Source: Prunella strophiata (Eukaryota; Chordata; Aves; Passeriformes; Prunellidae). From it: DNA of 64,000 nt. Every line of letters starts with the position of its first letter. Positions within the stretch are counted from its first letter, which is position 1. The notes beneath the pieces were generated by a model. That model ran no database searches and was not told the origin of the DNA. It saw only the letters and a program-made list of their open reading frames with translations. A program made the translations under genes and the position numbers. Location: positions 124,001 through 188,000 of the forward strand of contig JAZBQD010000065.1 in NCBI GenBank assembly GCA_036583965.1. The letters are read 5' to 3'. Below are positions 1-11,652 of the stretch, piece after piece.

Positions 1-203
1 CTGCTATGAAAGGGTTGTCAAGCCCTGACATAGGCTTCCCAAGACAGTGATGGAGTCATCATCCTTGGAGAGATTTGAAAGCTCTGTGGATGTGGCACTT
101 GAAAACATGGTTTAGTGGTGGACTTGGCAGTACTGGGTTAATGGTTAGACTTGATGATTTTTAAAGGTCCTTTCCATCCTAAATGATTCTGTGATTCTGT
201 GTC
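1..203 (+). repeat. CR1 LINE 3' end
   Basis: The sequence carries the conserved CR1 3' segment: a trailing reverse-transcriptase end, the 'ggacttggcagtactgggttaatgg' style block, 'ggtcctttccatcc', and terminal 8-bp repeats (gattctgt twice). Only the 3' part is inside the window. Confidence 0.85.
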
Positions 204-951
204 TAACTGTGGCTGCTAAAAATAATGCTTTCATTGTGGCTTGCAAGGGCTGTAAATAGTGTGTAAATGAAAGGAAAACGCCTTTGGCTTCCTTCCTGGC
301 CTGACACAACATTAATTCTGAATAACTGCTTATGGAGGACTGGATTTCTTGGATATGTGCATACCTATCAGTGGATTATAGATATGCAAGGAAATAATAA
401 TTGGACAAATTAAATTAGTGTAATCATAATTGGAGAGATTTTACCTTGAATTCAGAGAGCATTTCAGGTAAACCTGAGACTGATCAAGAATTCCAGTAAG
501 AATGTCTTCCTTTAGGATATTCTCCACCTGACCTTTGTTATTGACATCTTCAAAATTTTAAGCAAAATTATAAAACTACTTTATTTGACTTGCCAAGTGA
601 TAATAATAATAATGATAATAATACTTGTCACATCTCATAACCACATTCTGTAGTTAACAGAGGTATGTCCGCTCATCTAGGTTTTGGTATTTTTATTTAA
701 AATTGTAAATCTGTTCTCCCAGTAAAGTTTTTGGCCCTTGAAATGCAGTGCCCTGCAAGAATTTTTATTTTTACATTGTTTAGAAGTTGGTAGGTATTTA
801 AAACCTGTAGTATAGGCAAAGTTATAGAATTCTTTTAAATATATATGCATCGGCTGGATTCCTGGTTTATGAAGTTACTGAATTCTATGTAAGAGTGATG
901 TTTGTAAATCAATATTTATAGTTACAGAGAATGAAAATTAGTGCTTCTTTA
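204..951. other. Intron, no gene; short AAT/ATG microsatellite
   Basis: AT-rich intronic DNA upstream of the first TNPO1 exon in the window. The only structured piece is a short (AAT)n-like run at about 600-625. No conserved ORF or recognised repeat was seen. Confidence 0.6.
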
Positions 952-956
952 GGAAG

Positions 957-1618
957 TGTCTTGGTTTGAAAAGACAGGTGTCTGCTAAGGAAGGCAGGAG
1001 CCTTCCTTGAAATGGAAAATGTAAATCCCCTCCCTCCGAATTATTATAATTTTGAGATTAAGGGGCTTTCAGGCAAAGATATGGGAATAGGAATAACAGT
1101 TCCTTACTAGGAAAATTAAAAATACAAATGCAATAGTACAAACAAGAAAACAAACCACTGACAGTCAGAATACAACCTGACACCCTGTTGGTCAGGGTAT
1201 TCGTAGCAGTCCAATTAAATGGCAGCTGCAGTCCTCCTGGAGTGGCAGATGTGGTTCTGTTGAAGCAGGGATCCTGTGGAAGGGTGTCGTCTTCCTCTGA
1301 AGGTCCAGTGGTGGTGTAGATGGGCCTGGTCTTCCTCTGGGAATCCAGTGGGAAAAGGCTGCCTGTGGTGTTCCAAATCTCCAATTATATCCAGTTGGAA
1401 ATGCTTGGCTCCTCCCCCTGGGTGGCGCATCTCACAATGGGATGCTGTAATTTTATCAGTCATGCAGTGAGACTCAATGGCTCATTAACAGAAGATATCT
1501 CCCCAGAGGGAGGATTGGTTGTGGAAGAGATAAAGAAACTGCCCAATTAACAAAAGATAACTGCCCCACCTCTAACAGATAGGAATAGAATACACACCCC
1601 CATTTCCAACCTAAGACA
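957..1618 (-). mobile_element. Solo LTR (family 1) with 5-bp TSD GGAAG
   Basis: It runs from TGTCTTGGTTTG to ...CCTAAGACA (662 bp). The 5 bases before (952-956) and after (1619-1623) are both GGAAG, so it is a complete solo LTR. A second copy lies at 46299-46988. Orientation is inferred as minus from a TATAATT-like box read on that strand and is weak. Short ORFs inside it are chance frames. Confidence 0.85.
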
Positions 1619-2009
1619 GGAAGACTGAAATATACTTTTAAATCTTGTTCTAATACTCGTATACAGCATTCTGGTTTTGGAACTCATAATCAGTTGATTA
1701 AAATTATTTTTAGCAGTAGCCCCTCTTTTTAAAAGCGCCATTTTTGTTCAACTAGCAACGATTGCACTCAAAAGTATTTTTAATGGCCCTCAGTCAGTCA
1801 TCATGAGTATGAAAAGAGTCCTTGTGTTACGATGCACTAACTTTTAGTTTTAAAATATTTTATATTTGAAAGTTATATCTCTCATTTTTCTTATATTTCT
1901 TTGGGGATGTTAATAGTTTTAAAGGCTTAGAATAGATCTGTGTGTAAACTGTAACTTTTGGTGCAAATGAACTTTAAACATCCTTACTTCTTGCCAAAAT
2001 CAGGGCTTC

Positions 2010-2195
2010 TGTTCTGGTTTGAGCTGAGGTAATTTTTTTCACAGTGGCTGGTATGGGACTGTGTTTTGGATTTGTGCTGGAAACTATGATAACACAGGGA
2101 TGTTTTTGTTACTGCTGAGTAGGGCTTACACAGAACCAAGGCCTTTTCTGCTTCTCATACCAACCCACCAGTGGGTAGGCTGGGGGTGCACAACT
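2010..2195 (+). mobile_element. LTR fragment (5' end), sense orientation
   Basis: Starting 'tgttctggtttgagctgagg', it matches the U3 start of the provirus B LTR read from its minus strand at 4120 (TGTTCTGGTTTCTGCTGGGA) and continues through 'actgtgttttggattt', 'ataacacagggatg' and 'ggccttttctgcttctc'. The rest of the LTR is missing. It lies some 380 bp upstream of the first exon here. Flanking DNA at 1624-2009 and 2196-2573 shows nothing else. Confidence 0.6.
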
Positions 2196-2573
2196 GACCA
2201 AAGGCTAAAATGCTGATTAAAATTAGCTTTATCGGCTGATTTGGATTGTTGTAAACTTTAAATTTAAATTTTCTTATACTATAAACTAATCCTTTCTGTG
2301 TAGAACATCCACATCTCACTTTCAGCATGCTTCAGAAATAATACCAAGTTACTTATGCCCTTGGTTGAAGAACTAAACATGAATCTGCTCACAAGTGAAC
2401 TCTGAAACTAAAAAACTTTGCTATGTAAATTGATGGTTGTATTTGGAAGGAGGGATAAGGAAATAAAGATTAATATTTATCACTGTAAGCTTTGATCTTG
2501 TTGCATTGTTCTGCAAATCTACTTTATCCTAAGAACTGATGGAAGTTATAAACACAATTATTTTCTGTTGCAG

Positions 2574-2723
2574 ATGAGCCGACACGTTCCTTGAGTGGTC
2601 TCATCTTGAAGAATAATGTAAAAGCACATTTTCACAACTTTCCAAATGGAGTAACTGACTTCATTAAAAGTGAATGTTTGAACAATATTGGTGATTCCTC
2701 CCCCTTAATTAGAGCTACTGTAG
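2574..2723 (+). CDS. TNPO1: TNPO1 exon, residues ~61-111
   Basis: The acceptor is tgttgcag ending at 2573 and the donor is gtaagt at 2724. The exon is 150 nt: it opens with the last two bases of an Asp codon and ends one base into a Gly codon. The peptide begins [15 protein letters not shown] and ends SPLIRATVG, which is HEAT repeats 2-3, part of the N-terminal Ran-binding arch. One difference from human TNPO1 as recalled is AHFHNF for AHFQNF near residue 81. A reading frame can be drawn from a TTG at 2591, but this is an internal exon, not a start. Confidence 0.95.
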
Positions 2724-3538
2724 GTAAGTTTACTCTTATTACTGTATTCTGCACACTAAAAATGTTACTGATATAAGTGAGAGCTGTGCTAGTGAGAGTT
2801 ATTTAACACCTAAAACTGTTTGCTTCTGATAATTGTCACAACTACATAATGATTTGATTCTGATATTAATCTTCAGTGTGAATATACAAATATATTTTTC
2901 CTTCCTATTTTCTTAAAACTAAATTAGCAATTCAGTTTGTATCTCTTAAAAAGTGACTGAACATAAGTTTACTTGATTCTGCTAAAATTCAGCTTGCTGC
3001 AAATTTTTATACCAAAAACCAGGAGTAAGGTAAAGGTTCTGACTTCAGAACTATTTCAGCACTCCACTTGCCATTAGTAAAACACTTCTGTTTGTGGATT
3101 TCCTCTTTGCTCCCCCATATGCACACCTCTTCAGGGAATCATTACACCAGATGTTACATACATTAACATAATGAGTTTATGTTTTTTAAATACCTTTTGT
3201 CGGAAAACAGGAGATAAAGTGTGGTGATCAGAACATCAGCGACAAGTGTTTTTGTTGTATGGGTTTTTTTTTTTATTTCCTAAATCCCGTGGTTTAGTAC
3301 ACCTCTTCCATAACAGGAATATTTGTTATTTTTACTTATTTCTAGGTAATGTTGGTTTTCTGTCTGCTCTTTGAGAATATGATTTCCCCTAATTATTACA
3401 ATAGTAATTTTCCTTGTCCACTCCAAAAACTAGAAAAAAAGTGAAATTAATGTATATTTAAGTACAGTAAAAAAAGCCCAGGGATTGGATGCAAGTTCAG
3501 AAAGACATTCAGCTTGTATCAGCTGATTTCTGTTATGA
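2724..3538. other. Intron, no recognised feature
   Basis: AT-rich intronic DNA between the first exon and provirus B. It contains a 10-T run at about 3266 and no ORF or repeat I recognise. Confidence 0.5.
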
Positions 3539-3543
3539 AATAA

Positions 3544-4120
3544 TGTCATGGTTTCACCCCTAAGTAACTAATTACTACACAGATGCCTGCTCACTCCCCC
3601 ATATGTCCCCCCAGTAGGGAGGAGAGTCAGGTTGAGATAAGAACAATTTAATAATTAAAACAAAGTAATAATTTCAATAATGAAAATATACAAATAATAT
3701 TATTAATAATTGTCACAAGAAGGACATAGAGTTACAGAAGCCAAGAGAAACAAGTGATGCACAAACAATACAGTTGCTCACCACCCACTGACTGATGCCC
3801 AGCAGATTCCTGAGCAGCAATTGGCCCCTCATAGCCAACTCCCCCCAGTTTATATACTGGACATAATGTTCTATGGTGTGGAATATCCCCTTGGCCAGTT
3901 CAGATCAACTGCCCCAGCTATGCTCCTCCTGGTTTCTTTTGTGCAGCTTCTCACTGGCAGAGCATGAGACACTGAAAACCCCTTGTCTCAAGGTAAGCAC
4001 TGCTCAGCAACAACCAAAACCATCAGTGTGTTATCAGTATTATTCTCATACTGAATCCAAAACACAGCACTGTACCAGCTACTGAGAAGAAAATGAACTC
4101 TCCCAGCAGAAACCAGAACA
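3544..4120 (-). mobile_element. 3' LTR of provirus B
   Basis: TGTCATGGTTTC...CCAGAACA, 577 bp. The minus strand has a TATATAAA box (the + strand reads gtttatatactgg near 3849). It aligns block by block with 28833-29469: 'gataagaacaatttaataat', 'acaagtgatgcaca', 'tgttctatggtgtggaatat' and 'cttggccagtt'. It is clearly diverged from the other LTR, hence old. Confidence 0.85.
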
Positions 4121-4283
4121 TTTTCCTCTAATTCCATACCATTTACATCATGCCAGGTCACACAGTTCCCAGTTCCCCATCACCTGTCTTTTGATAGAAA
4201 TGCACACACATATACTCCCTTAGTCTATGGACTATGGACCCTGTAAGTCTGTTGAGTTAATTCACTCCAAGTGCCAGGTCCTG
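4121..4283 (-). other. Provirus B 3' tail: PPT and pol C-terminus remnant
   Basis: Minus-strand purines AATTAGAGGAAAA abut the 3' LTR and look like the polypurine tract. Further in (about 4255-4283), the minus frame reads QDLALGVN then a stop. I read this as the end of the pol frame whose upstream part stops near 19036. The two parts are now 15 kb apart. Confidence 0.6.
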
Positions 4284-5551
4284 CAACTCCATGCAGTGCT
4301 ACAGGCTTGGGGCAGAGTGGCTCTTTTGTGGCAAAGTGGGACAGTTTCAGACAAAGTTTATTAGAGAAGCCCTCTGGTTGAGTCACGAGGTGCAGAAAGG
4401 ACCGCCTTGCTTTCTAAAACTCCTCAGAGAGAGGAGCCTAGGTGAAGCTGGATCCAATCTTAGCCCCAGACTTGGTTAACAGTTTATGTCTAAAGGATTA
4501 TATAAGTGTAATTGAACCTTTATACAACTTTGTCCTGCAGGATTAAGGCTGACAAACCAGATGTATTTATATAAATATATATGACTTATTATGATAATGA
4601 TTAGACAAAAATATCTTAATCACAATTATTTACTGCACAATATAGGAGCTATAACTAGTAGTATAGTATCATGCACTATTTTGAAGCAATACTAAAGCTA
4701 GCAAAAACAGTTAAGTACAGATTGATGTTACTCACCCATACCAATGATTGTGAGCAAATCTCTTTTGCTCGGCCTCGAGGAGTAACCTTGAGAGGTGTCC
4801 CCATTTAAGGGAGGAATCTCCACAGATACACTTCAAGAAGGGGTATGTTTAAAGACCCTGACATTAAAATTTGGGACTGGGCTTTTATAGTATAAAGTGA
4901 TTGACTGTCAGACATATGTCTCCAGACCAGCTGTGTCATCTCAGTATCTTTAGATAAATTATCAGTAGTATAATTTGTTCCTTTATCCGGGTATTTTACC
5001 AGGTCTACCACATCTTCATCTCACTATCAGGGTGTTCAACTTTGGGATTGATGAGTCACACTGGTTTCAGCATTGTTCAACACCAAAAGCAGCAGGACTC
5101 CCCCCTCTTCATTTATCTCTGATAGCTTTGCAAATAGGACATTGTTCAAGTTGTTTTCCCCATTCCAGGCAGAGCATCCTGCTACATTCTACCATGTGAC
5201 TTCAGTCAATCATTGTCTCATGAAATAGTAATGCAGGTATCTCTTGCCTTCATGCTATAAAAGCATCCACTGCATATACGTACATTATCAAATATGTTGA
5301 GGTACATCAGTCTCCTAAGGTTTACTATTTTAACTCATGTGGTTTGATAGTATTAGCTATTTTATAGTTATACATTACATGTTTACACACAAAGTTATTA
5401 TCAAAATCAGTTAGAATTTAGCCAGAAATATTAAACAGAGCATAATACAGAGTTAGCTATCAATTCTGGCAAAAAACCCACTTATTATTTCAATTTATAC
5501 ACTTCTGGAAGGATTAGTATCCTTATTTGTTGGATTAGGTACCACACATAT
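4284..5551 (-). repeat. Unclassified retroelement sequence inside provirus B
   Basis: Begins near TGCAGTGCTACAGGCTTGGG and has LTR-like features on the minus strand (TATAAAAGC read from about 4875-4890; 'caaagtttattag' near 4355). No element boundary could be fixed. The stretch 5104-5205 on the minus strand encodes a short Cys-rich peptide (see findings). The remainder is AT-rich with no recognised gene. Confidence 0.4.
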
Positions 5552-7102
5552 TGTAGTGGTTTCGGTTCGCCGATTTAAGATTTCCCTAATTTTAAGATTT
5601 TCTGGTTAACGCATTAAAGAGTGTGGCAGGTTTCGGTGCTGGTCAATTACCAATGTACTTACTTCCTGTTGTGAGATAGGATTAGGAGAAAGGCAAAGTA
5701 GGTTCAAAATTTTAAAAGGGTATAAAGAAAATTTTATTAATAGTAACTAAAAGAAAAAAAAAAGTAGTATGAATCAAAACAAACCCTTCAGAACACTTCT
5801 CTTTTCCCTACAACTTTTTCTTTTCCACTGACAATGTAAAGAAACAAAACCTAAAATTTCTAGTCAGTTTACTCCCTCTAAAATTGTCTTTTTTCAGTTC
5901 ACTTAGGGAGAGAAGTTCTTCTTGTTAATGTTATGGAGACTTCTCCACAAGAGGAAAAACAGTTCTGTCGTGATTCTTAATTTGGTCACAAATAGCAGCC
6001 GTCCGGGGGAAATCTGCTATTGTGAAGCCCCTCTCATTTTCCACAAGCCTTTCCACAGCTTGTTTATTTTTTTTTTTACTTATGGGGTATTGTTTTAAAG
6101 ATTAGTTGGTTAAAGGCAAAAGTTCTCATTATCTATCTCTAAAACTATCTTCATCCCTGGGAACAGAGATCATCTTCTCCTGGGGATACAGGACTACTCT
6201 TCTCTCTTTCTCTGTTCAAACTTCTCATGGGATCACAGCTACTTTAATATTTGTTTACTTTAGCATGGAGGTTTTTGCTCAATATCAGTTTGAACCCTTC
6301 ATCTCCCCATAGATTTATGTGTTATAGGGAAGAGTATTTTCTCCATAGCTTATAAGAGGATTTTAGCTCTAAAATCAAGGCATCTCCTCATCTATCTGGG
6401 ACTTAATTTCTTCCTCACTAACCATGATGTTTTCATGTTGTTCCTTTATATGCTTGTATTTTGTTCCTTTCTCTCACTCGAGGGAGGATTGAAGCACTGA
6501 AAGGGTTAACATCGCACCTGGAGTCTGCAGATGGTCAACCTGTTTCTGGTCAGGCTGGGTGCTATAGACTGCAGGAGCTGTGGCTGGGGGGGTGGCTCGG
6601 ATTTAATCAGCCAGGCTAGAACTCAGCAGCAGCAGTACTCTTGGGGGAAGGGGGGGTGTAGTGGTTTCTCCTTCCCCCTGCTCGCTGGTTGTGGGCAACT
6701 TCTATGGGGGTAAAATCCCGGCGCCGACCCGGGGCTGCTCCTGGGGCCCAGCGGGTTTGGCTGGGCTGCGGGCTGGGGGATGTGTAGCAAACAGCTAGAT
6801 GTTAGCAAGGCCGGCTTCATCCGGCCCCGCGGCACTCCCCTCTCCCTGCCCAGCAGCCAATGGGGGAGCCAGCAGGCGGCCCGGGGAGAAGGGGATCCAG
6901 CCCCGCAGCAAGGCTGTCCGGCCTGGCCCTGTGGTAGAGGTCGCCCGGTCGTGTTACTTCACTCCCAGCCGGAAGGGAAAGAGGAAGTTCTCAGGTTTCT
7001 TTCATCTTTTAACATGTGTTTTTCACAGAGGCGTGTCTAGTTTTCTAGTGGTTGGAAGCTTTGCATTACTTCCTTAAATGTTTCTCATGCAAAACCATGA
7101 CA
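5552..7102 (-). mobile_element. Solo long LTR (family 2, ~1.55 kb) with TSD CATAT
   Basis: TGTAGTGGTTTCGG...AAAACCATGACA, flanked on both sides by CATAT (5547-5551 and 7103-7107). A minus-strand AATAAAATT near 5730-5740 supports minus orientation. Its upper third (6530-6960) is GC-rich. Two further copies lie at 13890-16045 and 41515-43444. ORFs within it are LTR frames, not genes. Confidence 0.9.
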
Positions 7103-8382
7103 CATATATACAATGATTGCTAATAAAAACTAGATTCCGATTAATAACAATATTGCAATAACAAGTTGTAACATTAAGTCCAGAATGCCCATTGCGGTTG
7201 GAGACCATCTATGTGGGTTGACACAGGCAGGTGGCCAGAACAACCACAAAACAACAGCTGAAATGCAAGGAATAAATTTATTTCATTACCTCACTAAGTG
7301 GAGGATTCCAAAGCAACACCTGGGTGGAGACACACAAGCAGGAACACAGCACCATCAGACTCAGTCCTTCCTAAGGAGTGGTAGGGCTGCTGTTTGCACC
7401 CATTTATCAAGGGTTTGCACACACATAGTTTACCACCTTGCTGTGATCTCCTCTGTGCTTTTTATGATCTCTGAGCTTTGATCTTCCATCTCCTAAGACT
7501 GGGAGCTCAAGCATGTCTGTGAGAGGGTCTCCAAATCTCTCCAAACACCTATGCTATCTCTACACAGAGATTCTACTTCTCAAAACAGAGGATAAACAGC
7601 AGTAGGCATAATACGTGGAGTTTCCTGCACTGTTATTTTCCAGGCCTTGGCATTCCCAGCTGCAAGATCCCTTGAGCGAATCTACCATCCTCCTCACCAT
7701 TCTTCTGCTTTTACCTGTTTCCTCCCAACATCATCCAAACGAGTTGTCCCACTAGTTATGTTCTCCATCTCTTTTATTCACTCTAGGACATGATGTATTT
7801 TTTCCACATCATTTGGGACAGTGATTAGTGTTTTCCAACTTTCCCTTTTCAACTGTTTTAGTAGTTTGTGTAGATCAGGATGTTCCAACAGCTTTTTGAC
7901 CAGGGTAATGTCCATTCCATTAGGTGTTGGAGACAAAGTGTCATATAAAGTTGCTGTATATGTTCTAGAACACAGTTTCTTGTAGGAAATAGTTGACATC
8001 ATATCCTGCTATGTTAATAAAGTAACAAATTCATAGATTGGAGTGGTTAGAAAGCTGGATCTTTGTGTTATTTACTGTTAGCACAAGGGGTTCTTAAACA
8101 TGCACATCCTTGTCCTATGTATACCTAGACAGATTCAGGATCATTGCCAGAGTACATTTCAAAGTGACAAATGCTTTGTTCTGCTTCTAAACAGGTATCT
8201 TGGGCTTTTAAAGTGTTACTTTAACATCTAAGTCCCTGTTATACTCTCACCATACAAGCATCTGCCTCAATTGTTTGCCGTGTGTGTGGGATTGTTTTTC
8301 AAAGCCTGTGTTCAGTGTTGCAATGGATAGAGTATGGTTTTGTTGTGATTTAGTCCCAGTGTAATGATTTGGTATATGGTAT
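7103..8382 (-). repeat. Unclassified, probably ERV-derived; one broken ORF
   Basis: Lies inside provirus B. 7185-7480 looks LTR-like. On the minus strand, 7778-8002 has a 74-codon open frame (start MMSTISYKKL, later KKLLEHPDLHKLLKQLKRES), a charged helical peptide that could be a gag or env remnant. I cannot assign it to a family. Confidence 0.35.
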
Positions 8383-8787
8383 TGTTGTGGTTTAGGAATG
8401 GTATTTTCAAATGTAATACTCCTGTTAAAACCACGTGCTGCTTCCCCCCCACCAATTTGAGGCACAAAAGACAAAGATCGCGGGCTGAGATAAGAACAAT
8501 TTACTTGAAACAGCAATGAGATAAGAAAACCAACAGTAACAGCAACAATATTAATAATAAAAGGTATAAGAAAAAGAAACTATTTACATGGAAGGCCCCT
8601 GACAATAAACAATACTGGACTGTTCCACCCACTATGTTTTCTCAACCCCTCTGAAGCAAGTCTTTTTCTCCCCTCTTCTAGCAATGACCAGAGGTGGTAT
8701 AGAATAACCTCTGAGTACTAGCCACGCCCCCTCCCTGCTACTGCAAAAAATTAACTCTGTCCTGGCCGGGAGTAGGCTATGTATACA
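8383..8787 (-). mobile_element. LTR-like element next to env remnant
   Basis: TGTTGTGGTTTAGG...TGTATACA, 405 bp. The block 'gagataagaacaattta' resembles the provirus B LTR family. No TSD is visible (GGTAT left, CTGCA right). It could be the 3' LTR of provirus A or an older solo LTR. Boundaries are approximate. Confidence 0.5.
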
Positions 8788-8819
8788 CTGCAGCATTTCT
8801 TATTGTTCATAAAAAAACT

Positions 8820-9403
8820 GTGGCCTTATTAGCAACTGGGTCATAGGAACATCTGATTGAAGACCACCAGGATTGAAATTCCCTCTGAAATTTAGTTACA
8901 TTGTCCCAAATTACCTTTCAAATTTCAATAAGTAAAAAATCAATTTCCTCATTCTCTAATTATTGCAGCACTGGTAGTTTGTAGGCATAAGTGAGCTTGG
9001 ATACAGCTTAGTGCTAGACACATTACATTGAGTAATTCCTGAAGCATCAGCCAGTAATTCATGATCAGCATTTCGATATTTTTCTGTCTCAGAAAAGAAA
9101 GTTGAAGCGAACCACTTAGTGTTTCCTAAAGCAGATAAAGAGGACCCTAAAGAATGCTCTATAGTACTCAAATCACTAATGGTTGTACCTAATTTTTTAG
9201 CCAGGGTTTCAAGATCAATGTTGTTTAATACCCCCATCCCAGTTCAAAATATACCAGTTACATCCTTCCTAAAAGAAGTTAATGTCCTCTTGTTCAGCCT
9301 GGCATACCATCAAAGAGAAGAGGTATGTAGAAAAGGCAAACACTTTTTGGTCTGATAGCTGTAACATCAGTTTGCATGGACATTTCTACTTTTTTTAAAG
9401 ACC
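8820..9403 (-). pseudogene. Provirus A env, transmembrane-subunit remnant
   Basis: The minus-strand frame 8956-9237 contains GVLNNIDLETLAKKL and the heptad-like SLGSSLSALGNTKW, in the style of the helical region of a retroviral transmembrane subunit. In-frame stops lie on both sides and no fusion peptide, membrane anchor or full frame remains, so it is non-functional. The surface-subunit part lies beyond an inserted LTR at 10732-11582. Confidence 0.55.
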
Positions 9404-10731
9404 TGTCTTGGTTTAAGACAATTTAAGGGGACAAACACTCCAAAATTAGTTACCTCCCATTTATTTTTGACCATTCCCTTTCCACCAATAAGGAGAAACA
9501 AATACAAGTAGATATAAATGAAAAAATAACAGTTTACTAAAAAAATGAAACAGCAACAGGCAAAAAATAACAGTAAATAATCACTAGATACAAAATTGCT
9601 AAATCTCATAGACTCCCTGGGATCAAAGAGAAAATGGTGGAGAAGCCCCTCCCTCAAAATGGCGCCTTCCACTGATGACCCTGTGGCTTGAAAGACAAAG
9701 GGAAAATGGCAGACAAACCCTTCCTCCCAAGATGGCACCCTCAGTCAACCATGTGTGGAGAGACAATGTCGCAGTTGAGACAGAAACGACATAGAAAAAC
9801 TTTATTGTTCACCACTTGCTTTTATATGGTTGACCCCGACTGGCTAGAATCTTGGTGCCACCCAGTTCACTGACCAATAGCTGCCTGTGTACATGCTTGT
9901 CAGGGATTGGGCTGGTGTCCGTTCTCTGCAGCCAAGTCCCTCCACCTCTCAGTGCTCCCTCTCCCAAACATGTTTCCTTTCTATCACAGGTATAGGCTGA
10001 TTGAGTTAAGGTCAGGGTTACTTGTGCCTGTGAGGCTTTCAGGCCAGCTGTTAGCCATCACAAGACAAAGGGAAAATTACTCACAAACTTTGCTTGCCTC
10101 AACTTTACCCCTGGAACAAAAAACTGGGATGTAGGAGCTTACAAAACAGTTCTGGTGGCAGATGGGAATTGCTGGCATTGTCTGGGAAGCTCCAGCCCTG
10201 CGGTGTTAGCCTCCTCCGCTTCCTTTTGGCAGCTGTGGTGGTGCGTGTGTGTGACATCAGTGCTGCCGCTCACTGCCTCCTGCCACTCACTGGACTTAGC
10301 CAGGATCAGTGCTGCTGTCTCCAAGCTGTTGGTGTTTTGCAGGGGGGGAAGAAACTGTCTCTGCAAGCACCGGAAACGGCACCCCCCAGGCCCAACTGGT
10401 TCTGTCTCCGCACTGCCAACAGATGTTGCAGAGTTCACTCTGAAAGAGTTTTAATTGCTAAATGCAGATTCTCAGGTTGCTACATTTGCCAGTCTAGAGA
10501 CCAGGCAAAAGCAACCCCCTCCGGAGGCCAGAGAGAAACAAAGGAAAACCAAAGGGGAGCCTCCACCTGCATTGCCTCAGTTCTCTCCCTGCAAGAAGGA
10601 AAGGAAAAGAGCCAGAACCAAGAGGCAAGAGAGCTCCTGCCTGAGTGTCCTGAACTTAATAAGATCAGTACTCCCCTGGCCCCAGGGTTCTGTTTCCGGC
10701 CATGTTGCCGGGTCTTAAAGAAACACTAACA
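9404..10731 (-). mobile_element. LTR inserted in provirus A env, itself interrupted
   Basis: TGTCTTGGTTTAAGAC...AACACTAACA. It separates the two env pieces. A smaller LTR (9752-10062) sits inside. The segment 9620-9751 has imperfect ~70-bp direct repeats, continued after the nested LTR. No matching TSD was found (AGACC left, ATTGT right). The 211-codon + strand frame at 10094-10729 is part of this LTR and not a gene. Confidence 0.65.
9752..10062 (-). mobile_element. Small LTR nested in the 9404-10731 LTR
   Basis: Read on the minus strand it starts TGTGATGGCTAACAGC, has CATATAAAAGCAAG, then AATAAAG, and ends ...TCTCTCCACACA, a compact LTR layout. The direct word agacaaagggaaaat occurs shortly before it (9692) and directly after it (10063). 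A simple 6-bp TSD was not found. Confidence 0.65.
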
Positions 10732-11582
10732 ATTGTGGGCACAGATAGATATGGAATACAATCATTTTGGTTACCCAGGACAAGACCAAGAGGGATTAGA
10801 CAATATTTGTTGTCCTACCAATTTGACTGCATAGGGCCCAACCAGTGAGATGTTTGGGGTCAGTTTTACAGGCTTTTTGATAATTTTGGTGGCACTCATG
10901 GGAGGAATGCTAGGCACCCTTATACACTCCAGGATATACTCAGTTTCTGTGTCATAATGAATTAAAACTGTGTTTTTCTGTTTCACTTTGCAGTCCTTTA
11001 GGTTTGGGGTGAGACAAACTGGTGATGTTCCATGTTTTGTGTTTCTATTTTGGCTGTGTCTTTAGTAGACTTTCTAAGGACTTCTACTAATGCATGACAC
11101 CACTATCTACCAGTTGTAGGGGGACCTTTGTAGACAGATACATACTGGCCTATGGGATCTGTCTTGTTCGCAAATCCATGCTTAGGCAGGCCTCCAAGTG
11201 TATTGGAGGATATTGGTATCTACTGTAGCGTTCCTGGTGTTACCATCAGGATGATGACCAATAGCAGCCATTGACCTGTAAAATAAAATAATGTATGTCT
11301 CAGCAGATGCACCAGATGAGACAGGTTAGTTTCCTTAGTTGAAAATGTGGTAAATACCCATCTGGAACTGATTCTGTGTTGGTGACCATTAGAGTCAGTA
11401 GCCACCCAGGCTAGTGGTGCTTGAGTGTCCCTTAGAGTCATAGGTACAATTCCAGTTTGGGGTAATTTGACCATGACTGGTTGGCCTAATTTTAAATTCT
11501 CCTGAAAGGCTTCAATTTTATCATTTGAACTTGATTCAAGAGATATGGGGCTCAAGAAAGCTCGTGAAACAGGACTACCCAT
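10732..11582 (-). pseudogene. Provirus A integrase C-terminus and env surface-subunit remnant
   Basis: The minus-strand frame 11220-11582 starts with a region typical of an integrase C-terminal domain (VMVKLPQTGIVPM, then SRWVF) and runs on into a hydrophobic GQWLLLVIILM segment that looks like an env signal peptide. The frame 10771-10986 continues with surface-subunit-like sequence. Frames are disrupted and the env is cut by the LTR at 10731. Confidence 0.5.
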
Positions 11583-11652
11583 TGGTTCATATCAGTTATT
11601 TATCTCATATAATACAGAGGGTAACCTTTCATCTCATCCAGATTTGTGTGAT

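Noticed and set aside
2591..2776. Independent small protein starting at a TTG
   Set aside because: It is the TNPO1 exon read through its donor site into the intron.
10094..10729. 211-codon open frame on the + strand
   Set aside because: Lies wholly in an LTR on the strand opposite to it; Cys/Leu-rich composition of GC-rich LTR DNA, no domain.
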